Source: Spirodela intermedia
Taxonomy: Eukaryota > Streptophyta > Magnoliopsida > Alismatales > Araceae
Length of the DNA stretch: 64,000 bases
Direction: 5' to 3'
NCBI GenBank assembly: GCA_902729315.2
Contig: LR746279.1
Location: 882,001-946,000 of the forward strand
The notes under the pieces were generated by a model. It ran no database searches. It was given only the letters and a program-made list of their open reading frames with translations, and was not told the DNA's origin. The translations under genes and the position numbers were made by a program. Shown here piece after piece: positions 46,915 to 57,365 of this stretch; the first letter of the stretch is position 1; each line of letters begins with the position of its first letter.

Positions 46915-49640
46915 AATAATCTTCAAATAAACATGAAAATAACTCATGTGCTCATGTGACGCCACCGATCAGCTAATTTTAAGATGAATTAAGGCCATAC
47001 ACAGCCTCAACTTCTCAGTGACAACTACCTTTGTCAACATATCTACTAGGTTCTTCAACCCACTGATTTTCTCTAGTTCTAGATCTTCATCTTTCAACAA
47101 GCTTCGAATGAAATGATACGTCAGTTAGATATACTTTGTCTTGGAATGAAATATGAGATTCTTGGCTAGATGAATAGCACTTTGGCTGTTTGAAAACAAC
47201 AAAGTGTTGTCCTGCTTCTTCCTTAACTCAGCAAGGAAAGTCTTCAGCCAAATCATTTCCTTACTAGCCTTAGTGATAGCCACATAACATACTTAGTCTC
47301 TATAGTAGAGAGCACCACAATTTTCTACAATTGTGAAATCTAACTCACGATTGTGCCACCCAAGATGTAAATGTACCCGGTGGTGCTTCTCCTTGTGTCC
47401 ACCGCACCACCTAAATCAAAATCTACAAAATCTTGTAGTTTCATATTACTCTTTTGAAAACAAAGAGTCATACCTGAGGTGCCCCTCAAATATCGAAAGA
47501 TCCATTGAATTGTTGTCCTATGCTCCTTCCCTGAATTTATCATAAATCTACTTACTACTCTCACTACATATGCTATGTTAGGTCTAGTGCAGACCACAGC
47601 ATATATGAGACTCCTTACGGCTAAAGTATAAGTGATCTTCTCCATGTCTTATTTCTCCTTTGTTCTCTTCGGTGTTTGATCTCTGAAAGCTTCAAGTGAT
47701 TTGCTAAGGGTGTGCTCACAGAACTTGCATTCTGCATGTTGAATCTGCAGAGTACTTTCTCAATGTAGTTTTCTTGAGATAGCTTCAAGAAATCAGCAAC
47801 TTTGTCTTGTGTAATCCTCATCTCAAGGATTTACTTTGCTGCTCCCAAGTATTTCATTTCAAATTCCTTTTCTAGCTACCCCTTTAACTTGTTAATTTCC
47901 TACATATTAGATCCTATAATTAACATATTATCAAGAATATGATGTAGCAACTTTCAAGCTTCTTCAAATAGTAGCAATGGTCCATTTGACATCTCATGAA
48001 GCCACTTCTCATCATGAATCCATCAAACCTTTTGTACCACTATCTTAGTACTTGCTTTAGCTCATAGAAACTCTTCTTCAACTTGCATACTTGATTTTTT
48101 TTTTCTTTTAACAGAAGTTCTTGCAAGTTGCATCATGTAAATATCTATATCTAAATCACCATGAAAGAAAGTTGTCTTAACATCAAGTTTCTCCAAGTGA
48201 AGATTTTTTACAGCCATCATACTAAGCACCAATCTCATCATGGTTATCTTCACAACAAGAGAGAAATTTTTGATATAATTAATATCTTTATTTTGCTAAA
48301 ATCTATTCACAAGCCTTGCTTTATATCTCCTACTATCATCATGTTCTTCTTTGATTCTGAGGACCCACTTGTTGTGAAGAGCTCTCTTTCCATTTGGTAG
48401 TGGGGTTAGCACCTATGTCTGATTTTTCTGCAAGGAATCATCCATCTCATCTTGCATGGCTAACTCTCACTTCACCAAATCTTTAATAATCATTGACTCT
48501 AAATAAGATTCAAGTTCACCACCATCAATTAATAATAAATAATACAAGGAAGAAAAATACTTTTCTAGTCTTCTTATTCTGTTTGATCTTCTTAGTTGAA
48601 ATGAAGTGGGATGGGCTTCATTTTCTGCACTTGTATTTTTAGGGCCGTGCTTAGCCCTCTCAGGTAAATCATATTTTGAAATTTCTTCAAGTTCAACTTG
48701 ATTTGTGCCACTTGCATGTTTTTCATCACAATTTAATTCTGAATCTAACTTTGTTCTATACAACTTCATTGAATATCACATTTCTGCTCAAAATTTTTCA
48801 ATTTTGATCATCCCAAAACCGATAGCCAAATTCATCAACATCATATCCAATGAAAAAACATTTTCTAGATTTTGGGTCTAGCTTGTCTCTACTTTTAGAA
48901 TTAGCATGAACATATGAAAAGCATTCAAAAATTCTCAAATAGGATAGATTTACCTTCTTTCCAGTCCAACACCCTTTTGACAACTGATGGTCAAGAGGAA
49001 CATATAGTCCTCTATTTATTAAGTGAGCTGCTATGCTCACTGCATCTACCCAAAACATCTTGGGCAATCCAGCATGAATCCTCATGCTCATGATTCACTC
49101 ATTCAAGGTCATGTTCATTCTTTCAATAACATCATTTTGTTGAGGCGTGTTTGGAATTGTCTTCTCCATTCGAATATCATACTCATAATAGAAATCCTTG
49201 AATATTTGGTTGTCATACTCACCACCATTATCAAATCGCAAATACTTCAATTTTCTTCCAAACTCAATCTCAACCTAACTTTTCTAAACTTTAAAAGTCT
49301 TAAACATGTCAGATTTATTTTTTAGAAAATAAACCTATACCTTCTAAGTTGAGTTGCTGATGAAGGTAGCATAATATCTCGAGCCTCTAAGAGAAAGAAC
49401 AAGGGATGAACCCCCCATACATCAATGTGTACCAAATCAAGTTTCTCACTTTTTGGTGTTCTTCCAAGCTTTGGGAAAGAAACTTTCTTTTACTTGTTGA
49501 AAATACAATCTTTGCAAAGATCAATTTCCACTAATTTCAGACCTAACAACTTCCCTTTTAATTGTAATATTTTCATTTCTTTTTCTCTCATGTGCCCCAA
49601 TTTGCAATGTCATGTTGATGATATCAAATATGCAGTAATA
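46915..49640 (-). pseudogene. Copia pol remnant: integrase, reverse transcriptase, RNase H
   Basis: Minus-strand order from high to low coordinates: the HHCC-type KLGHMREKEMKILQLKGK and CKDCIF (about 49500-49610), integrase C-terminal part (AAHLINRGLYVPLD, KCFFIGYDVDEFGYRFWD, 48798-49091), RT segment VKNLHLEKLDVKTTFFHGDL (about 48170), the RT active-site region near 47935 where YVDD is replaced by a degraded ILDN, then VVCTRPNIAYVVRVVSRFM (about 47560), and RNase H pieces SAIHLAKN and DMLTKVV (47000-47200). Several stops and frame shifts; not functional. Confidence 0.88.
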
Positions 49641-50960
49641 ATTACATGTTTTTATGATTTAATTAATTATTTCTATTTTCATGGGCATAGTAATTATCAC
49701 TTATTTATGATTAAAATAAAATAAACATGTATTATTTATCTAGTCCTTATTTTGGGTATTTATTGACTTATGAACTGACCCCACTTGATTCAAAAGAATC
49801 AAGTGGATTATTCTCATACTTTTCATGGAGTTTTATTGAACCTCAGGATGTAGATAAATGGGATATTAAATGTGGAGGAGAGAAGCAACCAATCGACGTT
49901 CAAGGCCCAACAAAGAAGGCCTAAATCCAAAATTAAGGAGAGGCCAATAACTCAACTAAAAATCCTATTTTTAAGGAGGAGTCCAAATTTTAAAATGGGA
50001 GCTTGAATTGAATAATTCCTAGCCACACATCTTGGGTTTCTCACTTTGAGAAACCAAGATCTCTTTTTATACTCTCTTCCTCCTTCATTATAGAGAATCT
50101 TGATTATGTCCCAAACTCTATGTTGGTGGCCTTAATGCAGTAGTTTCTTAGATCTACTCTCTCTTCTGAGTGTCAGATTGAGTGAAGAAGCAGACTAGAT
50201 CATCTGATTTGGAGGAAGAAGGAGATTGCTACCTTGGGCCAAAAATGGTGTGACACCAGAGGAACGAGCACTCTCTTGAAGATTCACCTTCTTCATTCGA
50301 TTTCACTGGCTTGGTTAATATTGGGTGTGAGAGCCAAGATCCAGGGCTTTCCAACACCTCAAACCACGCCCAACGTTTGGTTCTGCAGCAAAAGTTACAA
50401 AGGAAACACTCCGTTGCTCGCCGACCTGTCATTGCCCATACACCTGCTACCCACGTGCTCGTCTGCGCGCTCGCTGACGCATCATCGACCGCATGACCGC
50501 CCGCATTACCACTTGCAGGGGCATCATCACCCGTGCGCCATTCGCCGGCGCATCATCGCTTGCGTGACGCTTGCCGACGCACATTGCCCGCGCGATGCTC
50601 ATCGACGCGTCATCACCCACACCATGCTCACCGACACGTGACCCCCCGCGCACTGCTTGTAGGCGCGTCACTGCTCGTGCACCGTCGTCAATGCATCTCC
50701 TCCGGCGTGTCGCTCGCTAACGCGTCACCACCTGTGCACCACTCGCCGGCGCGTCACCGCTCGTACATTCATCGCTTGTGTGCTCACGTGCCCGTCGCTG
50801 GTGCCACCAGAGCACCGGCTAAGGTAAGGTTAGGTTTTCTTCTTATTACAAAAGAAATAAAATATAAATATAAATATAAAATCACTAAAAAATTCTCTGA
50901 CTAAGTCTTGGCTCTCTATGGTTTGACCCTTAGTCTATACTTTGTGAGGTTGAATATTAT
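49640..50960. mobile_element. Unclassified insertion splitting Copia pol, with GC-rich repeats
   Basis: Separates the pre-integrase segment (51050-51320) from its continuation at about 49610. The left half is AT-rich with a perfect 26-bp hairpin at 49781-49806 and a TATA-like TTTTTATACTCTC near 50070, so it may be a solo LTR. The right half (50410-50830) is strikingly GC-rich and made of CGCGTCACC/GCGCATCATC-like phrases. The exact ends and target duplication could not be fixed. Confidence 0.5.
50430..50825 (+). repeat. GC-rich degenerate minisatellite
   Basis: Repeated phrases GCGCGTCACCGCTCGT, GACGCATCATCG and CGACGCGTCATCACCC, with loose spacing of about 30-50 bp. Composition contrasts sharply with the AT-rich surroundings. 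Open frames on both strands through it are repeat-driven. Confidence 0.6.
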
Positions 50961-51029
50961 AAATTTTTGTTGCTAAATCTAGAATTTACAATGATTATTA
51001 CTCCATTTTTTGGATAATCACGTATCTTG

Positions 51030-51547
51030 ATGTCAACTTCTAAAACAACTGTTGTTGCCTTGTTTTGGCTGATAGTGGTCATGTATAGGATGTCATTCTT
51101 CACACCTCTTGTAATTATCATGGCCCCCTTAGAGATCTTCTATGACCCACATGTGAAGATTGTTGTATAACCTTTACTATCTAGTTGTCTCACAGAAATT
51201 AGATTTCTTCTCAAGCCTGAGACATGTCTCACATTCAATAACTTCCACAATGTGTCATTAGAAGCCTTGATTTGAATGTTTTCCTTTTCCACAATGTTCA
51301 AGGGCTCATCATCAATAATATACACCTAGCAAAAATTACTTGCAGCATAATCAGTCATTCATTCTTTGCAAGCTGTGGCATGGAAAGAGTCACTTGAGTC
51401 CAATATCTATGACTCTATTGGGCTGTCCATACTCAAGATCAAAGCATCTTGAACCTCTTCTATGATGGAGTTTGCAAAGTCATCATCCATGGTTTACTCT
51501 TGATTGTTATTTATTCTTTACTTGTAATTCTTTTTTATGTGTCTTTT
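51030..51547 (-). pseudogene. Copia pol remnant: zinc-knuckle end, protease region, pre-integrase
   Basis: Continues from the solo LTR edge at 51548 with the second half of the gag zinc knuckle, whose final Cys codon now reads TAC (Tyr). The protease region is broken by stops. Then comes VRHVSGLRRNLISVRQLDSK (about 51190-51250), typical of GAG-pre-integrase, and KGAMIITRGVKN near 51090. Confidence 0.82.
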
Positions 51548-53262
51548 TGACATGACTTAGTTGTTATATAATAAATCACACAAACTTAAAATTTATAAAA
51601 CTAAAAAATACTAATTTTTAAATATTTAAAAGTATTTCTGAACAAATAAATCAATTATAATTTAATAAAATTTCTAAAAATAGTATTTTTTTTAGATTGA
51701 TCATAAGGGTGTAACATAATCTCTAGTAATATTTCAAAATTTTTCTGTAAAGAATATGACTTTTTATAAATTTTAGATTAAAAAAATAAAAGTAAAATAT
51801 ATTTAAAATTCACAAAAAAGAAAAATAAGGGGTGTGGATGTCAAAATGACGTCAGCACTTGACGAACATGAATCAGGTGAAAATAGAGTTTCACTCGATG
51901 ATTCTTACATAAGTAATTACAAATGATTTAATTAGTCAAATTAAGATTTATAAAAGTTAAAAGAATCGTAATTAAATGAATAATAGTGTAAAAATTTTAA
52001 ATCATACAAATTATCTCTAAATGAAGTGAAAATTAAGTTGAAAATAAGAAAAACAGAATTTCGACGTCAAGGCAACGATACATTGATGATGCACCAGAAT
52101 CTTGAGTGTTTAGAGGGATTGTCGTGTAGTGTTCACAACCTCAAAGGCTCTCTTTAGACAAGGATGATGTAGGCAATCTCTAAATCTTCTTGTGAAGTCT
52201 AGAGATAAATAAAATTGATCGTCGAATTGTCTCCAGCAGTTGTCACCTAATAGAGTGAAAAAATAATAGCTTTGTGGCTCTTCGACAGCTATCACCTAAT
52301 AGAGAGGAGTTAGATGGAGGTGAGGTACGTGTTAGGAACCTTCATCCTTATATTCATATACTAAGAAGAGACTCTTCATTGTATTCGATATGCTCTCAGA
52401 AGGTGATGACTCATCTCTTGGCAGACTGTCCTCGTCCGAACGACAGCTTGTTTGTTGATCAATCGGAGATAATTTACTCGATATATTCGTGATCTTTTTT
52501 ATTGTGAATCGTTAAGTAATTTTAGTAATGATGCTCCACAAATCATTTTGATGAGATTTTTGCTAATGATTGAGCAATTTAGCAGCTTAATCTTTCATCA
52601 GCAATCTATAGGAAAATCATGATTTAATTATATAAAAAGAAATGAGTTTGGCCCTTATAAGATTCAAACTCGCACCAGTCGCTCGTCTGCATGAGATAAA
52701 GTGAAATAAGTACTCGAATACCCTTATACAATGACGTTATCATGATATCTTGTTTTTAGTATTAAAATCATTGAAAATGTTATGGGGAAGGTGTGACTGT
52801 TGGTTTAGTCCTATGTCAATTATATGCCAAATTTTGAGATGCATATATACTAATGTGGGATTTTGGAACCAATGAGTTTCTTTCTCTCGTATGTATGACC
52901 ACTCCTTGCCCCATGCTTGGTTGGTCACCAGTGATATGGAAGGGGAGTGACGCACACGTGTCCCCATCAGTCCATAGCCGCTCAAGCCCCTACTTGCAGC
53001 TCTGCCCCGACTATACTTCCGACCTATTTGCGGGCCCAACTAGCCGGCATGTCCCTCTTTTTTTATCTTTTTATTTTATTTTATTTTTCTTCATTGATCT
53101 CAAAAACAAAATTATAAAAATTATATAAATTCACATAATTAGCCAAAAACTCACATTAACTAAATAAAAATCACAATCACAAATATAAGTCTATTTATCA
53201 TGAGTTAAAGCTAAAATTATATTATTTATTAATTATTAAATCATGATAATAAAGACTTATCA
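51548..53262 (+). mobile_element. Solo LTR (AT-rich family) inserted in Copia gag
   Basis: 1,715 bp from TGACATGACTTAGTTG to AAAGACTTATCA, with perfect 5-bp target duplication CTTTT (51543-51547 and 53263-53267). Same family and orientation as the LTR at 45401-55741. It carries no coding region. This is the clearest reference copy of the family in the window. Confidence 0.9.
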
Positions 53263-53975
53263 CTTTTCTTACAACATTGCCAACAACTACCTCCTTTAGA
53301 TCTTGAATGGCTTCTTCCTTTTGATTTTTCTTTGTCCCATTGATGACTTCTCTATTATGATCTTCTCCTGCTTTCAACACTCAATGCAAATATGTTCTTC
53401 TCCCATGATTCTCTTCTATGAACATCCTCGCTCAAAATCAAATCTCAGACCTCATTCAACTTCATTTTTTTTTATCCTGGAGAACTACTCACAATAGTCA
53501 CATTGGCACCCCAACTCTCGAGTAGAGAGGATAATAAGATTAAAACCTTAATCTCATCATCAAAATCAATATCAACTGAACTTAATTGACTAGTTTGCAG
53601 ATTAAATTCATTGATATGGTATGTAATTGAAGAACCCTTTATCATCTTTAGATTAAACAGATGTTGCATGAGATATACCTTGTTTGACACCGACGACTTC
53701 TCATACATATTTATGAGAGCCTATATTAAACCAGCCATGGTGTTCTCATTTAGAATGATGAACGCAACATTCTTGATGAGCATTAGTCAAACCACTCCTA
53801 GGGTTTGTCGGTCCAGCAAGTCCTAATCCTCTTGCAACATCGTCTCTAGCTTCACATCAACCAAGGGTTTATGGAGCTCCTTTTGGTAGAGGTAGTCCTT
53901 TATCTGCATCTTTCAAAAATTGAAATCCTTTCCATCAAACTTGTTGATCTTGACTTTCCCTTCATTTGTCAACAT
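53263..53975 (-). pseudogene. Copia gag, broken
   Basis: Starts with an ATG 73 bp inside the primer site. It shows NKFDGKDFNF, DYLYQKELHKPLVDVKLE, SVSNKVYLMQHLFNLKM and SQLSSVDIDFDDEIKVLILL, typical UBN2-type gag, then SRSKGGSCWQCCKK, the first half of a CCHC knuckle, where the solo LTR interrupts it. Two Trp codons have become stops (53913-53915 and 53823-53825). Non-functional. Confidence 0.88.
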
Positions 53976-54047
53976 TGTTCCCACTCTTCTTCTCGAGATA
54001 GAGCTTCCCCAGTTTAGGGTTCATGAACCAGAGCGCCTACAACTTAA

Positions 54048-54059
54048 GCTCTGATACCA
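54048..54059 (-). other. Copia primer binding site (initiator Met-tRNA type)
   Basis: TGGTATCAGAGC on the minus strand, two bases inside the 5' LTR edge. This matches the standard plant Copia primer site. Confidence 0.92.
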
Positions 54060-54061
54060 AT

Positions 54062-54635
54062 TGTTGGGGATGACAACTTTGTGCCGACTGTGTCCTCTCC
54101 TCACACAACGAAAAAAAAGTGTTTGAGAGCAGAAGAAGGATGAAGACAGAGAGAAAAAGAACACTAGAAGGGGGAAAATAGAGATTTATGTGGTTAAGAG
54201 AAACCCTCTTATGTCCACGGTCACATTAGCAATATACTATCTCACCGAAGAGCAATCATCTCAGAAGAACATACACCAGCGTAGTCACCGCCGAACACCA
54301 CTGCAGGCATTGTCGAACAGCTGCCGCCACAACTACAACCGCAGCACAAAGAAGGAGGGAGGTCTGCCGCTTCGTCGTCGATCACTCTGTTGATCAATGC
54401 ACGAGCTCCTTTCTCCTCTCCTCTCCTAATTCTACAGTTGGGCAAGACGAACATGGCATGGGCAGAAGACGAACGATTAAATACAAAAATCGATATTGTC
54501 AACCTCCTTTCACCCCCTTTGTATACCCCTTTTTTGGATCCTTTAGTTGGATCCACACATCATCTGTGTCTTGGGCTTGGGTCCACACACTTGCTGCTAT
54601 TCTGGGCCTTGATTAATTCTCCACATATTCTAACA
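54062..54635 (-). repeat. Copia 5' LTR
   Basis: 574 bp, homologous to 46170-46899, with TG...CA ends on the element strand and a single copy of the segment that is duplicated in the other LTR. Confidence 0.9.
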
Positions 54636-55746
54636 CAATCTCTAGATTTTCTTACAAAGTCTAAAAATCAATGAAGTGAGTTGATGAATCGTCTCTAATG
54701 ACTATCACCTAGTGGAGTAGAAAAATGACGACTTTGCATATCTTCAGCAACTATCACCCAATGTAGATAAATTGGATAAAAGTGAAGTGCGTCTTAGGGC
54801 GCTTCATCCTCAGTTCCGCAAAACAAAATGAGACTTTTCATTACATCTAGTATGCTCTTAGAAGGTAACAATTCGTCTCTTAGTAAATCGTCATCTTTCT
54901 AACAACGGCTTGTTCATCGATTAATTAGAGATAATTTACTCAATAGATTCATGATCTTTTTATCATGATTATTCATAATTTTTTAATAATGATGTTTCAC
55001 GAATTGCATTTATGACATTTTTGTTGATGATCGAGTGATTTTGATGGTTTAATCATTGACATATAATCTATAAGAAAATTGTGATTTAATTAGATAAAAA
55101 ATATGAGTTTTGACTCTAGTGAGATTTGAACTCTTATCCCACCTACATGAGAAAGAGTGAATAAGTACGCAAATACTCTTATAAAATGACATTATAAAGG
55201 TATCTCATTCTCATAAATAAGGAATATTTTAAGTATTAATATCATTAAAAACCTTCTAGGAAGCTGTGAGCGGATTAAGTCTCATATAAGTTATTTTTTG
55301 AATTTTGAGATAGATATATAATAACACAAGAATGTGTGATCAATAAACCTTTCTCTTATGTGTGTGTGAGAACTTCTTACCTCACACTTGATTGGCCACC
55401 AGTGACGTGAAAGGGGAGTGACACACACATGTCTCCCTCACCATTCCTTAGTAGTGTGAGCTCCTTGCTTGTAAGCCCCCTTGACTATTTCAGTTTGGTT
55501 AGCTAGTGGGTTCGTTTTTTTCTATCTTTTTATTTTATTTATTTCTCTTCATTTATCATAAAAACATGATTATAAAAAATATATAACTTCACATAAAATC
55601 ACATAATTAATTAAAAATATATATTAACTAACTAAAAACTATTTTTCACAATTTAACACGAATATAAGTCTATTTATCATGAGTTAAGGCTAAAACTATA
55701 TTATTAATTAATTATTAACTCATGATAATAAAAACTTATCACTTAC

Positions 55747-57009
55747 CTCATTGATCTATGTGTCAAATATCATCATCCTAATATTTATTTATATAATTCT
55801 CAAATTAATATTTTTTATGTAATGAACTTTTATAAATACATAATTAATTTACATAAAATAATCTATTTTTTATGTATAAAATATTTTAGTTGGTGAAATG
55901 CATTGTGTATGTACCCATAGTTTGAACAAAATCTCATCACCTTGGTGTAATTATTTCAAAATAATCAATATCATTTATTTTAATATTAAGTGTGTATTTA
56001 GCACCTATAGCTACATCTTCTATGACCCTCAATGGTGAGAAAACAAATATCCAACAAGGGACAATGCCAAAATATTAGTTTGTACACTTTTTGTTGATTC
56101 CTAGCCTACCGTGTATTGACATGTATATGGAATTTTTTTTAGGATTACCATGAACATAGTGAAAAATAGATTATATTTTTGTTGTTGTTGTTGATCAATT
56201 TTATAAAATGACATATTTTATCATATGCAAGAAGACAAATGATGTCCTTTAGGTAGCCAACTTACTATTTACGAAAATAATTCACTTACATGAAGTTCTT
56301 TAATTAGTTGTATCTAATTTAGGCTCAAATTGAAGTAATAAATATGATATTAGATAATTTTATTTAATATATTTCATGAGATAAATTAAGATATCGTAAT
56401 TATGTTTTGACTCAAATAGATTTTGTTTATAATTCAATAATCAATTACTTTGCTAACTGATCCTAACCTTTTAATGTTTACTATTTTTATCTAAATATTC
56501 CTCTAAATCTATTGAATTTATCAAAACATACAAGAAAAAGTAGTATAAATTATAACATAATAAATTATATCAAAACAGCATGAACAAGTGTTGGTAAATT
56601 TATTTCTATAAATTACAACTATAAAGAGGCAACATAGAAAACAATATTAAAGATCTTTGAAGTGGATGACTTAATTATGATATGTTTAGATAAATAAAGA
56701 ACTCCAAATATACTTATAATAAGGTGATGTAAAAAAAAATAGCATGAATATTTCTAGCACTTTAAAATGAGTTGTAAATATTAAGAAAACTAATAGAGAG
56801 CCTCAGACCTTATTGGATCCAATTAAATTACGAAAAAATAGATTTTCTATTTTGTTTATGCCTCAAATCTATTTTGATTTTTTTTTCAAAGTTTATTTAT
56901 TTCTTGGGTTGTCTTGCTTTTTCTAAAGGCCCCACATTTATAATTTTTTCTCCATTTTTTGATTAAAATAATTTCCTCAATCTTGAGGTCATCCCTATTA
57001 TACTTCGTG
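55747..57009. other. AT-rich DNA between the nest and the right flanking repeat
   Basis: No coding region or element boundary recognised; very AT-rich with poly-A/T runs. Confidence 0.45.
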
Positions 57010-57152
57010 GTAATTAATAGAAACTTAATGCTAATAAAAGCATTACTATTTAAATATGTAACATAATATGCCTGATAATTATTTTTAAATATATTTTGAA
57101 TTATAATACTCTGTTACTGCAAAATAAAAAAATTATATTGGGGAGAGATTTT
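57010..57152 (+). repeat. Right member of the direct repeat flanking the transposon nest
   Basis: Counterpart of 45258-45391 in the same orientation. Its right edge abuts the TRS120 promoter region. Confidence 0.6.
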
Positions 57153-57276
57153 GCGTGATGAAGCGACTTCCTTGGTCCACGTGTCAAATCCTTACGGTTA
57201 TCCGGACCCGGAATGGAATCGGATATCCGAAGTGCAGACCGTCATTGTCTTCTTGCGTTACCACTTAACGAACTCT

Positions 57277-57296
57277 CTCTCCCTCTCTCTCTCTCC
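57277..57296 (+). repeat. Short CT tract in TRS120 leader
   Basis: CT run about 70 bp before the TRS120 ATG, followed by a GC-rich leader. Pyrimidine-rich leaders are common in plant genes. Confidence 0.6.
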
Positions 57297-57365
57297 CAAG
57301 GCCCCTATTCCTCGCAAGCTCTCCCTTTCAGATCTCCGCTCCGCCGCCGGTGAGGGCCGGAGAAG

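Larger units (their letters stand above)
46170..54635 (-). mobile_element. Dead Ty1/Copia retrotransposon with both LTRs
   Basis: Minus-strand element with 5' LTR at 54062-54635, tRNA-Met-type primer site at 54048-54059, gag from 53975, pol down to about 46915, a polypurine tract at about 46900-46911 and 3' LTR at 46170-46899. LTR ends read TGTTAGAA...CCCCAACA on the element strand. The flanks CAATA and CAATC agree at 4 of 5 positions. Both the coding region and the LTRs have diverged, and two later insertions interrupt it (51548-53262 and about 49640-50960), so it is inactive. Gag and pol resemble Tnt1-94-type Copia elements. Confidence 0.92.
45401..55741 (+). mobile_element. Solo LTR (AT-rich family), interrupted by a Copia element
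   Basis: Begins TGATGTAATTTAGTCG and ends AAAAACTTATCA, flanked by a perfect 5-bp target duplication CTTAC (45396-45400 and 55742-55746). Without the Copia insertion (46170-54640) it is about 1.87 kb. No coding region or primer site belongs to it, so it is a solo LTR. It is longer than the relative at 51548-53262 because an internal segment of roughly 160 bp is repeated (two forms of the CTCAAAAGCTCTCC landmark, at about 45953 and 46130). Confidence 0.85.

Noticed and set aside
50234..50904. His/Arg-rich open frames in the GC-rich patch
   Set aside because: Produced by repeated CGCGTCACC-like units in an insertion within dead Copia pol; no domain.
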